This document shows positions 53,240-62,600 of a stretch of DNA of 64,000 nt, in pieces (positions within the stretch are counted from its first letter, which is position 1; each line of letters starts with the position of its first letter). Under the pieces are notes generated by a model that was not told the DNA's origin, ran no database searches, and saw only the letters and a list, made by a program, of their open reading frames with translations. This stretch comes from Achromobacter sp. UMC71 (GTDB lineage: Bacteria > Pseudomonadota > Gammaproteobacteria > Burkholderiales > Burkholderiaceae_B). Both the position numbers and the translations under genes were made by a program. The stretch is from positions 17,776 to 81,775 of the forward strand of contig NZ_LZZT01000008.1 in assembly GCF_014170305.1 (NCBI RefSeq), given 5' to 3'.

Positions 53240-54430
53240 TCAGCCGCCTTGCGGCCGGATGCCGGTATAGGCCGCGCGCGGCCGGATCACGCTCTGGCTG
53301 CCGCGCTGCTCCAGCCCATGCGCCAGCCAGCCGATCGAGCGGCCCAGCGCGAACAGGCCGAACGCCGCGCCCACCGGCAGCCCCAGGTGGCGCCGCACCG
53401 CCACCAGCGCGAAATCCACCGACGGCCGCAGCCCGACCAGCGCAAATGCGTGGTCGATCCACTGCCTCCATGCCGGCCGCTGCGGCAGGATGCGGCCCAG
53501 CAAGGCGATTGCGCGCGGGTCGCCACCCGGATACAGATGATGGCCAAAGCCCGGCAGGTCTTCGCCGCGCGCCAGCCGCTCGCGCAGCGCGGCGCCAGCC
53601 TCTTCGCCCCGGTCCAGTTCGTCCCACAGCGCCTCGCCGCGCGCCGTGGTGCCGCCATGCCGCCCGCCCGTCAATGCCGCCAGGCCGCCGACGATGCCGG
53701 CGCGCAGGCTTGCCCCCGTCGACGCAATACAGCGTGCCGTGAAGCTCGACGCGTTCAGCTCGTGGTCGGCGCACAGCACCAGCGCCATCCGGATCAGGTC
53801 TGCGCCGTCCGCATCCAGGCCCCAGGCCCGCGCGCACTGTTCATGAATCGGCGCGCTGGCCGGCGGCGCCTGCAGCAGGCAGGCCGCCAGCGTGCGCACC
53901 AGATCGCCACAGCCTCGCGCCTGCCGCTCGGGCGAGCGCTGCCACAATGCCGTGGCATCGTCGTCGCTGGCCGCCGTGAACAGCGGCAGCAGCGACGCTT
54001 CCGCGCGCTGCCCGCGATGCTGCGCGAGCAACCCCGCCACCCCGTCCGCCAGACGTGGCGCCGGCCCCGCGAACGCCGCTTCCGCCTCGCACTGCCACAG
54101 GTGCGCGGCCACCGTCTCCACCGAGGCGGATTGCGCCAACGTCACCGCGTTCACCCCCCGGTAATACATCTGGCCGTCTTCGATCAACGTGATGGCCGAC
54201 TCCAGCACCGGCAATCCCCAACTGAGCGTGGCCTTGGCCACTTCTTTCGGCTTGCGTCCGCGGGTGCGCTGCCCGGCCAGGCGCTCGACCTCGTCCGCCA
54301 GATAACGGCTTTCGCGGTGGCTGTCGCCTGCCTCGGCATGCAGCAGCCCCCGGCTGACATAGGCGTAAAGCGTCTGGCGCGACACGCCCAGGCGGGCTGC
54401 GGCGTCGGCGGAGGACAGGTAATTGGGCAT
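53240..54430 (-). CDS. Citrate synthase-family enzyme with N-terminal helix-turn-helix
   Basis: This 396-residue protein joins an excisionase/MerR-like HTH (about residues 3-55, SSADAAARLGVSRQTLYAYV) to a citrate synthase domain. All three catalytic residues are present: His223 in ADHELNASSF, His297 in LPGFGHHLYPGGDPRA and Asp339 in RPSVDF. It may thus be a metabolic enzyme that also senses acyl-CoA and binds DNA. It is divergent to a CaiB/BaiF CoA-transferase gene, with three overlapping TTGAT/ATCAA inverted repeats in the 106-bp gap that could be its own operator. Confidence 0.9.
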   Translation of the reverse strand: MPNYLSSADAAARLGVSRQTLYAYVSRGLLHAEAGDSHRESRYLADEVERLAGQRTRGRKPKEVAKATLSWGLPVLESAITLIEDGQMYYRGVNAVTLAQSASVETVAAHLWQCEAEAAFAGPAPRLADGVAGLLAQHRGQRAEASLLPLFTAASDDDATALWQRSPERQARGCGDLVRTLAACLLQAPPASAPIHEQCARAWGLDADGADLIRMALVLCADHELNASSFTARCIASTGASLRAGIVGGLAALTGGRHGGTTARGEALWDELDRGEEAGAALRERLARGEDLPGFGHHLYPGGDPRAIALLGRILPQRPAWRQWIDHAFALVGLRPSVDFALVAVRRHLGLPVGAAFGLFALGRSIGWLAHGLEQRGSQSVIRPRAAYTGIRPQGG

Positions 54431-54447
54431 TGTGACGGGGTGCTTTG

Positions 54448-54480
54448 AATCAATAAGTTGATTAGATTAATCAATATTGA
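54448..54480. promoter_or_regulatory. Three overlapping inverted repeats between the HTH-citrate synthase and CoA-transferase
   Basis: AATCAA-TAAG-TTGATT (54448-54463), TTGATTA-GAT-TAATCAA (54458-54474) and TCAATATTGA (54471-54480) overlap in a strikingly AT-rich patch. The two genes diverge from here, so this is the probable operator and promoter region, plausibly bound by the HTH domain of the citrate synthase-like protein. Confidence 0.6.
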
Positions 54481-54536
54481 CAATAAAAACGAGAAGAATA
54501 GTCTGTCGGCATTGCTTGTTGAACCAAGGAAGCGCC

Positions 54537-55934
54537 ATGCCCGATACCCAAGATTCCCTGTCCCCCGCCGTCACCGACTACCTGCGGCAATTCTGGCTGG
54601 CCGCCGGCGGCGCCCCCGCCCATCTGTCCCGCGTAACGGTCACCGGGCAAGGCGCGCTTGCGTGCGCGTTCGCCTTCACCGATTTCGCTACCGCCGCCAT
54701 CGGCGCCGCCGGCCTGGCCCTGGCGGAATTCGCCGCCGCCGGGTCCGGCGACCTCGCACCCGTCCAGGTCGACCGGCGCCTGGCATCCATCTGGTTCGGC
54801 ACCAGCCTGCGGCCGGTCGGCTGGGCCTCGCCACCGCTCTGGGATGCCGTCGCGGGCGACTATCTGGCGTCCGACGGCTGGATCCGCCTGCACACCAACG
54901 CGCCCCACCATCGCGACGCCGCCCTGGCCGTCCTGGGCGTGGCCGCCAACCGCGACGCCGTTGCCCAGGCGGTCGCGCGCTGGCGCGCCGACGACCTGGA
55001 AGCGGCCGTGGTCGAACGCAACGGCTGCGCCGCGGCCATGCGCAGCCTGGACGCCTGGGCGGACCATCCCCAAGGCCGCAGCGTCGCCGCCGAACCCCTG
55101 CTGCATCGCACCGCCGGCGCCGCGGCCGCCCGCCCCGCTTGGCGCATCCCGCGCCAGCGCCCGCTGCAAGGCATCCGCGTGCTGGACCTGACCCGCATCC
55201 TGGCCGGCCCCGTCGCCACGCGCTTTCTCGCGGGCTACGGCGCCGAGGTGCTGCGCATCGACCCCATCGGCTGGGAAGAACCCGGCACGGTCCCTGAAGT
55301 CGTGCTGGGCAAACGCTGCGCCCGCCTCGATCTGAAAGACCCCGCCGGCCGCGCCGTTCTCGAACAGCTGCTGAGCCAGGCCGACATCATGATCCACGGC
55401 TACCGCCCCGATGCCCTGGCGCGGCTGGGCCTGGACGCCGCCCGCCGCCGCCAGCTCAATCCCACCCTGATCGACGTCTCGCTGGACGCCTACGGCTGGA
55501 CCGGTCCGTGGCGCGCGCGCCGCGGCTTCGACAGTCTGGTGCAGATGAGCAGCGGCATTGCCGACGCCGGCATGCGCGCTGCCGGCGGCGACCGGCCCGT
55601 GCCGCTGCCCAGCCAGGGCATTGACCACGCGACGGGCTATCTGATGGCCGCTGCAGCCCTGCGCGGACTGACCGAGCGGGTCGCCACGGGTGCGAGCAGC
55701 AGCGCGCGGGCGTCGCTGGCCAGAACGGCGCGATTGCTGGTGGCGCATGCGGGTCAGCTGCAAGACGGGCCCGGACTGGCGCCCGAAACGCCGCAGGATC
55801 TGACGGCGGCGATCGAACAGACGTCCTGGGGCCCGGCACGGCGGGTAAAGGTGCCGCTGCATGTGGGCGGTGTGCCCAAGGCGTGGGACTACCCGGCGAG
55901 CGCGCTGGGGTCGAGCGAGGCCAAGTGGCGGTGA
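54537..55934 (+). CDS. Family III (CaiB/BaiF) CoA-transferase
   Basis: This 465-residue protein belongs to the CaiB/BaiF group that moves CoA between carboxylic acids. The core signature LQGIRVLDLTRILAGPVATR occurs only at about residue 210, and the catalytic Asp is Asp332 in RRGFDSLVQMSSGI. The preceding 200 residues resemble a partial second CoA-transferase-like half. ATG 54537 follows AAGGAAGC. It is divergent to a HTH-citrate synthase fusion, suggesting a shared acyl-CoA pathway. Confidence 0.88.
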   Translation: MPDTQDSLSPAVTDYLRQFWLAAGGAPAHLSRVTVTGQGALACAFAFTDFATAAIGAAGLALAEFAAAGSGDLAPVQVDRRLASIWFGTSLRPVGWASPPLWDAVAGDYLASDGWIRLHTNAPHHRDAALAVLGVAANRDAVAQAVARWRADDLEAAVVERNGCAAAMRSLDAWADHPQGRSVAAEPLLHRTAGAAAARPAWRIPRQRPLQGIRVLDLTRILAGPVATRFLAGYGAEVLRIDPIGWEEPGTVPEVVLGKRCARLDLKDPAGRAVLEQLLSQADIMIHGYRPDALARLGLDAARRRQLNPTLIDVSLDAYGWTGPWRARRGFDSLVQMSSGIADAGMRAAGGDRPVPLPSQGIDHATGYLMAAAALRGLTERVATGASSSARASLARTARLLVAHAGQLQDGPGLAPETPQDLTAAIEQTSWGPARRVKVPLHVGGVPKAWDYPASALGSSEAKWR

Positions 55935-55977
55935 AAAGCGACGTCGCGCCTGGTTGGATGTCTGGCTGGGTGTTTGC

Positions 55978-56412
55978 TTAATCGATGGCTGACCAATCCA
56001 GATCTTCTGCATTCACCCAGGCGATCTTCTTGGACTTTTCCAAGGGGTTCGCGAAGAAGTCATTCAGCACCGCAAAGGCCAATGCCGGCGGCAGGCACGA
56101 GCCCAGGGGAATGTAGAGATCAGTGTCCGCATCCACGATGTCGTGCATTGCGTGGGCTTGCCCGACGCTGTACCAGCAGGACCCTGCCTTGGCATTTGGC
56201 ACGTTGTAGTCATAGCGCAGGGAAATGCCTTTGCCAAAATAATCGACAAAGAAGAGAACGACTTCACCGCCGTCGAACGGGTATTCAAACCGGCCTTCAC
56301 ACCCATCGGCCTCCCAGTCTTCCCTTTTGTAGGACAGGAAGTACTTGGAGTAGTCCGAAAGGTCTGCGCTTTCGGCGTCGGGAAGGCCGGGGAAGATGGC
56401 GGTTATTTTCAT
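55978..56412 (-). CDS. Hypothetical protein, possible Imm1-like immunity protein
   Basis: This 144-residue soluble, acidic protein is less GC-rich than its neighbours. DTDLYIPLGSCLPPALAFAV, then LNDFF and a C-terminal IAWVNAEDLDW resemble the Imm1 pattern of immunity proteins to polymorphic toxins (strand, LPP, helix, conserved Trp). No cognate toxin gene is adjacent, so it would be an orphan. The assignment is by pattern only. Confidence 0.6.
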   Translation of the reverse strand: MKITAIFPGLPDAESADLSDYSKYFLSYKREDWEADGCEGRFEYPFDGGEVVLFFVDYFGKGISLRYDYNVPNAKAGSCWYSVGQAHAMHDIVDADTDLYIPLGSCLPPALAFAVLNDFFANPLEKSKKIAWVNAEDLDWSAID

Positions 56413-56560
56413 GGGTGTAGATTCTCGCTTGCCGCGTCGAAAAAGGTCACTCGTCGAATCGCACGCAAGCCTGCCGACCCCTGGCGCGCCCCGCCACCGG
56501 GATGCCAGTGGTAGATTGACACCCTCGACAGGCCGAAACGACCCTCAGGGCGGAACCTTC

Positions 56561-57784
56561 ATGGATTTGCTGATCACCGCGGCGGCGCACGCGTTGGCGG
56601 CGGGCGACCCGTTGGGCGCGCTCGGCCGCGTGGCGTTGCGCGACGATGCGCCCGCGCTGGCACTGCGGGGGATCGCGCTGGCGCAGCTGGGCGATTTCGA
56701 ACGGGCCCGGGGGCTGGTGCGCCGGGCCGCCCGCGCGTTTGGCGCTCAGGATCCGGTGGCGCGCGCCCGCTGCGTGGTGGCCGAAGCCGAGATCGCCCTG
56801 GCCTCGCGCGACCTGGCCTGGCCGACGCCCGCGCTGGAGACGGCACGCCAAGTGCTCGCACAGCACGGCGATGCGCGCAATGCGGCCTATGCACGCTATC
56901 TTGAAGGCCGCCGCCTGCTGTTGATCGGCCGCCTCGACCAGGCCGAACAGACGCTGGCGGCGCTGGACGCCGCCGCGTTTGCCCCGGCGCTGCGGACCGT
57001 TCATGAACTGGTGGTGGCGGGCATCGCCGTGCGGCGCCTGCAGGCCAGCAAGGCTCGCGCCGCCCTGGCACGCGCGGCAAAGGCCGCGCAAGCCGCCGGC
57101 ATCCCCGCGCTGCAGGCCGAAGTGCGGCAAGCCTCAAGCCTGCTGGATGCGCCCGCCGCCAGCCTGATCGCCCCGCCGCGTGACCCCCAGCCGCTGCGCC
57201 TGGACGAGGTCGAAGCCCTGCTGGCATCGGACACGCTGGTGGTGGACGCCTGCCGCTACGCGGTGCACAGCGCGGGGCGCACAGTTTCACTGGCTACCCG
57301 CCCCGTCCTGTTCACGCTGGCGCAAACCCTGGCCGAAGCGTGGCCCGGCGATGCCTCCCGCGAGGCCTTGATCGAACAGGCCTTCCGCACCCGCCGCCCG
57401 GACGAAACCCATCGGGCCCGGCTGCGCGTCGAAATCGGCCGTCTTCGCGGCGCGCTGGGCGCCCTGGCGACGCCGCGCGCCACGCGGGGCGGCTTTGCGC
57501 TGACGCCGCCCCCCTGCCAATCCGTCGCGGTGCTGACCCCGCCCGTGCAGGACAAGCATGCGGCGGTGCTGGCCCTGTTGGCCGATGGCGAAGCCTGGTC
57601 CAGCTCGGCGCTGGCGCTGGCATTGGGCGCCAGCCAACGCAATGTGCAACGGGCGCTGGATGCGCTGGCCGCCGCGGGCCGCGCCCAGCCGATCGGCCAG
57701 GGCCGGGCGCGGCGCTGGATGACGCCGCCGCTGCCGGGTTTCGCGACGACATTGTTACTCCCGCTGCCGCTGCCGAATGCCTAG
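56561..57784 (+). CDS. TPR-containing regulator with two winged-helix domains
   Basis: This 407-residue protein starts with an Ala-rich alpha-solenoid (TPR-like, about 1-200), then a domain like the OmpR winged helix (about 215-310; VVDACRYAVHSAGRTVSLAT, RARLRVEIGRLRGAL) and a second C-terminal winged helix (about 330-390; SSALALALGASQRNVQRALD). I do not know a named family with this order. It is 35 bp upstream of a beta-propeller gene on the same strand and may regulate it. ATG 56561 follows GGCGGAACCTTC, a weak ribosome site. Confidence 0.72.
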   Translation: MDLLITAAAHALAAGDPLGALGRVALRDDAPALALRGIALAQLGDFERARGLVRRAARAFGAQDPVARARCVVAEAEIALASRDLAWPTPALETARQVLAQHGDARNAAYARYLEGRRLLLIGRLDQAEQTLAALDAAAFAPALRTVHELVVAGIAVRRLQASKARAALARAAKAAQAAGIPALQAEVRQASSLLDAPAASLIAPPRDPQPLRLDEVEALLASDTLVVDACRYAVHSAGRTVSLATRPVLFTLAQTLAEAWPGDASREALIEQAFRTRRPDETHRARLRVEIGRLRGALGALATPRATRGGFALTPPPCQSVAVLTPPVQDKHAAVLALLADGEAWSSSALALALGASQRNVQRALDALAAAGRAQPIGQGRARRWMTPPLPGFATTLLLPLPLPNA

Positions 57785-57819
57785 GATGGACACGTCAACC
57801 TCTTGAACAGGACATCGAC

Positions 57820-58461
57820 ATGAAATCCAAACCCGCAGAAATCATCCGTGAATACGGCCCGTTTCCTGGCGTAAGCCAAGTGCATGGGGTGTCTTACGAC
57901 GGCAGTCGCGTGTGGATCGCCGTGGGCGAGAAGCTGCACGCCCTGGACCCGGCCACCGGCGCCGTGGTGCAGTCTATCGACGTGGCCGCGCAGGCCGGCA
58001 CGGCGTTCGACGGCAAGCACCTGTACCAGATCGCTGGCGACGTCATCCAGAAGATCGACCCCGCCTCGGGCCGGATCCTGAGCACCATCCCCGCGCCGTA
58101 CGGCGAAGGCAACTCGGGCATGGCCTGGGCCGAAGGCATGCTCTGGGTCGGCCGCTACAAGGAACGCGCGATCCTCCAGGTGGACCCGGCCACCGGCGCC
58201 GTCCTGCGCACCATCGCGTCGGACCGCTACGTGACCGGCGTGACCTGGGTGGACGGCGGTCTGTGGCACGGCACCTGGGAAGACGACGCCAGCGAGTTAA
58301 GACAGGTCGACCCGCGTAGCGGCGAGGTCCTGGCCAGCCTGGCGCTGCCCGCGGGCGTGGTCGTGTCCGGCCTGGAATCGGACGGCGGCGACGTGTTCTA
58401 TTGCGGCGGCGCGACCAGCGGCAAGCTGCGGGCGGTGCGCAAGCCGCGCGCCATGGCCTGA
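57820..58461 (+). CDS. Beta-propeller (glutaminyl cyclotransferase/PQQ-like) protein
   Basis: This 213-residue protein has regular four-strand blades with VWIAVGEKLHALDPATGAVV, LYQIAGDVIQKIDPASGRIL, LWVGRYKERAILQVDPATGA and ELRQVDPRSGEVLASL. The spacing gives about five blades and it lacks a signal peptide, so it is cytoplasmic. It resembles plant-type glutaminyl cyclotransferases or SMP-30-like propellers, but no catalytic residue can be assigned. It follows a TPR-winged-helix regulator and is followed by a 195-bp gap in which I see nothing recognisable. Confidence 0.75.
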   Translation: MKSKPAEIIREYGPFPGVSQVHGVSYDGSRVWIAVGEKLHALDPATGAVVQSIDVAAQAGTAFDGKHLYQIAGDVIQKIDPASGRILSTIPAPYGEGNSGMAWAEGMLWVGRYKERAILQVDPATGAVLRTIASDRYVTGVTWVDGGLWHGTWEDDASELRQVDPRSGEVLASLALPAGVVVSGLESDGGDVFYCGGATSGKLRAVRKPRAMA

Positions 58462-58656
58462 ACGGCCAGGGCCGATGCATAGCGTCTCTCTATATAGATA
58501 GAAGGCGCCATGCCCGCCGGGCGGCCTCGCCGCCCGGCGACGCGCCAAATTCCGCTACTACTGACAAATTGTTGCAGGCCTCACCGCAGCGCCCCCCTTA
58601 TGGCCCCAGCAGGCCCCCGCCAGCGTGTAAACTCCCCCCTTTTTGACTCTGGTGGT

Positions 58657-59634
58657 ATGTTGCAAGCCCCACAGCGCACAGGTTTAAGCGGCCCGACGCT
58701 CATTCGCTTGCTGACTCGCCTGACGGATGTCGACGCCGTGCAATCCAGGCAACCGCTTTCGGATCATCTGAGCCAATGGCTCGGCTGGACCGACGCGATT
58801 GCGCTGTCTGCCGCCCTGAATAACCGTCCGCCGGCGATCGCGCCCGGCGCGCGCCAGTTCAGCAGCGAGCAAGAGCGCGAGTGCGAGCGTGTCCGGACCA
58901 CGCTGGCCGATGCCATCGCCAGCGATACCGCCGCGACGGCGGCCAAACGGGTAAGCCCCGGGATGCGTTCCGGGCAGATGCCGGCCAAAGCGGCCGCTGC
59001 CCTGCAGGCCGACGACGCCGATTACTCGAATTTCCGTCAGCGTTATCTATCGTTGCAGCACACGATGGAAACCAGCATCGGTAACCTGCGCAGCCGCCTG
59101 CGTGGCATGGTCGCGGCCAAGACGCCCGAAATGACGCGTCTGGCGGTGGTCGATGCCATCATGGACCGCGCCCTGCTGCCGCGCGAACGCGCGCTGCTGG
59201 GCGCGATTCCGAAGCTGCTGCAAGGGCATTTCGACCGGCTGCGGCTGGCCGAGAAAGCGGCGCTGGAAGACGCGGCAGCGCAGGCCGAGGCCCAAGCCCA
59301 AGCCCAAGGCGCGTCCGAAGCGGATACCGACGCCCCGGCGCAAACCGGCGCCGAGACGGGAATTGAAGCCCGGGCCGAGACGGCTCTCCAGGCCGACGCA
59401 CAGGCCGAAGCACAAGTGGACGCACCAGCGAGCGCACAGGCCGACGCGCAAGCGGACGCCCCGGCGGCCGGCGCCAGACCCGCGGGGCCTGCCCCGCAAA
59501 CCGCATTGACGGCGCCCACGCCGGGCGCCTGGCTGGAGACGTTCCGCAAAGACATGCGCAGCGTGCTACTGGCCGAATTGGATGTTCGTTTACAACCGGT
59601 GGAAGGGCTGCTTGCGGCCCTTCGCGCCAGCTAA
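58657..59634 (+). CDS. DUF3348 protein of the ZorAB-like cluster
   Basis: This 325-residue protein has the DUF3348 core (about 10-215): GLSGPTLIRLLTRLTDVDAV, DYSNFRQRYLSLQHTMETSI and LPRERALLGAIPKLLQGHFD. An Ala/Gln/Asp-rich low-complexity linker (about 215-290) leads to the short C-terminal helix TFRKDMRSVLLAELDVRLQP. No membrane helix is seen. Function unknown. It is 10 bp upstream of the giant DUF802 gene, in an operon whose other members look like an ion-driven motor, so it is probably a cytosolic partner. Confidence 0.88.
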   Translation: MLQAPQRTGLSGPTLIRLLTRLTDVDAVQSRQPLSDHLSQWLGWTDAIALSAALNNRPPAIAPGARQFSSEQERECERVRTTLADAIASDTAATAAKRVSPGMRSGQMPAKAAAALQADDADYSNFRQRYLSLQHTMETSIGNLRSRLRGMVAAKTPEMTRLAVVDAIMDRALLPRERALLGAIPKLLQGHFDRLRLAEKAALEDAAAQAEAQAQAQGASEADTDAPAQTGAETGIEARAETALQADAQAEAQVDAPASAQADAQADAPAAGARPAGPAPQTALTAPTPGAWLETFRKDMRSVLLAELDVRLQPVEGLLAALRAS

Positions 59635-59644
59635 CCGGGACACT

Positions 59645-62600
59645 ATGTCCAAGTATCTGATCAATATCGTTGTTTTCCTCAGCGGCCTGGCCGTGGCCGG
59701 CTGGATCGGCGCGGGCTACGCGGGCACCAATCCCCTGGCGCTGGCGGTCATCCTGCTGATCTGCGCCTGTTACCTGGCCGGCGCGCTTGAACTGCTGCGC
59801 TACCAGCAGGCCACCGCGTCCCTCAGACGCGCGGCCAACGGCCTGACGCAAGCCCCCGCCAGCCTGGGCGCGTGGCTGGACACGCTGCACCCCAGCCTGC
59901 GCAACGCCGCGCGCCTGCGCATCGAAGGCGAACGCGTGGGCCTGCCCGGCCCGGCGCTGGCGCCCTATCTGGTCGGCCTGCTGGTGTTGCTGGGCATGCT
60001 GGGCACGTTCCTGGGCATGGTCGTCACCCTGCGCGGCACCGGCACGGCGCTGGAAAGCGCCACCGACCTGGCCGCCATCCGCGCATCGCTGGCCGCCCCC
60101 GTGAAGGGCCTGGGCTTTGCCTTCGGCACCTCGATCGCCGGCGTGGCCACGTCCGCCATGCTGGGCCTGTTGGCCGCCTTGAGCCGGCGCGACCGCATCC
60201 AGGCCGCGCAACTGCTGGACACCAAGGCCGCCACCACGCTGCGCATCTACACGCAGCACCACCAGCGCGAAGAAAGCTTCAAGCTGCTGCAACGCCAGGC
60301 CGAAGTGCTGCAACGGCAGGCCGAGGCCATGCCCACGCTGGTCGACCGCCTGGACGCCATGATGCGCAACATGGAACAGCAGAGCCAGTCGCTGAACGAG
60401 CGCCAGCTTGCCAGCCAGGACGCGTTCCAGGGCAAGGCCGAGGCCGCCTATGCGCGCCTGGCCGCCGTGATGGAACAGTCGATGAAGGAAAGCGTGGCCG
60501 AAAGCGCCCGCTCGGCCGGCGAAGCGCTGCAACCCGCGGTGCAGGCTACCCTGGCCGGCCTGTCGCGCGAAACCGCCACGCTGCACGGCACGGTCACCGA
60601 CGCGATGCAGCGCCAGCTGGACAGCCTGACCACCGGCTTGCAAGCGGCCACCGCCAATGTGGCCGGCATCTGGAACCAGGCGCTGGCCGGTCAGCAAGCC
60701 GCCAGCGAGACCCTGGCACGGGACCTGCGCGATTCGCTGGACCGCTTTGCCCAGACCTTTGAACAACGCTCGGCCGCCCTGCTCGATGGCGTGTCCACGC
60801 GCCTGGAAGCCTCGTCGGGCACGATGTCCGACGCCTGGCACACGGCGCTGACGCGTCAGGAACAGGCCAGCGAAAAGCTGGCCGGCGAGAACCTGCAGGC
60901 CCTGACAGCCGCCGCGGCCAGCTTCGAGCAACATTCCGCATCGCTGCTGCGCACGCTGAACCAGTCGCACACCGCCCTGCAATCCGAGCTGGCTTCGCGC
61001 GACCAGCAGCGCCTGGCCGCCTGGACGGAATCGCTGGGCGCCATGTCCGCCACCCTGCGCCAGGAATGGCAAGCCGCGGGCGCCCAGGCCGCCGACCGCC
61101 AGCAGGAAATCAGCCTGGCGCTGGCCCGCACCGCCCAGGACCTGACCGCCCACGCGCAGACCCAGGCCGGCCTGCTGGAAAACGTATCCGCCCGCCTGGA
61201 AGCCGCCGCCGGCAATGTCTCGGCCCAATGGCACGAGGCGCTGACGCGCCAGGGCGAAGTCAGCGACAAGCTGGCCGACGACAATCGCCAGGCCCTGGCC
61301 GCCGCCGCGGCCACCTTCGAAACGCATGCCGCGTCGCTCCTGCGCACGCTGGATCAATCGCACGCCGACCTGCAGGCTGCCCTGGCCTCGCGCGATGAAG
61401 AGCGCCTGGCCGCCTGGGCCGGTACGCTGGGTGCCGTGGCCGACAAGCTGGGCCGTGAATGGGAACAGGCCGGCACGCAAGCCGCCGCGCGCCAGCACGA
61501 GATCGGCCAGGCCCTGGCGCAGACCACGCAAGACCTCGCCGCCCACAGCGAAGCGCAAGCCGCCCTGCTCGACACCGTGGCGGCCCGCATCGAATCGGCG
61601 GCCGGCGGCGTGACGCAGGCCTGGACCGACGCCCAGGTACGCCAGGAACTGACCAGCGAGAAACTGGCCAGCGACAACCAGCAGGCCCTGGCCACCGCCG
61701 CGGCCGCCTTTGAAACGCATTCGGCATCGCTTCTGCGCACGCTGGAGCAGTCGCAGGCCGACTTGCAGGCCGCCCTGGCCGCGCGCGACGAACAGCGCCT
61801 GGCCGCCTGGAACGACTCGCTGCGTGAACTGGCCGCCAAGCTGGGCGACGAATGGCGCGAGGCCGGCGCACAGACCGCCGCCCGCCATCAGGAACTGGGC
61901 CAGTTGCTGACCCGGACGGCGCAAGACCTGACCGCGCAGACCCAGGCCCAGGCCGCCTTGCTGCAAGACGTGTCGGCCCGCCTGGAAACGGCGGCCGGCA
62001 GCGTGACCGACGCCTGGACCGAGGCGCAGGCGCGTCAGGAACTGACCAACGAAAAGCTGGCCAGCGACAATCAGCAAGCCCTGACCACCGCGTCGGCCGC
62101 GTTCGAACAGCACTCGGCCGCGCTGCTGCAATCGCTGGGCCAATCGCAGGCCGGTCTGCAAGCCGAGCTGGCCGCGCAGGACCAGGCGCGCCTGGCCGCC
62201 TGGACCGACAAGCTGGGCGCAATGGCCGACGCCCTGCGCCAGGAATGGGAACAGGCCGGCGCCCGCAGCGCCAGCCTGCAGCAGGAGATCTGCGCCACCC
62301 TGGCCCAGACCGCCGACAGCATCGCCGCCCAGACCGAAGCGCACGCCAACGGCACCATCGCCGAAATCAGCCAGTTGGTGCAAGCCGCCTCCGAGGCCCC
62401 GCGCGCCGCCGCCGACGTCATCGGCGAACTGCGCCAGAAGCTGTCGGACAGCCTGGCCTACGACAACGCCATGCTGGAAGAACGCAACCGCCTGCTGGAT
62501 ACGCTGTCCACGCTGCTGGATGCCGTCAACCACGCATCCAGCGAACAGCGCACCGCGGTGGACGCCCTGGTGTCGTCGTCGGCCGATCTGCTGGACCGCG

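Noticed and set aside
61010..62581. A CRISPR-like or satellite array
   Set aside because: The 393-bp periodicity is a diverged coding repeat kept in frame; there are no identical short repeats with unique spacers.
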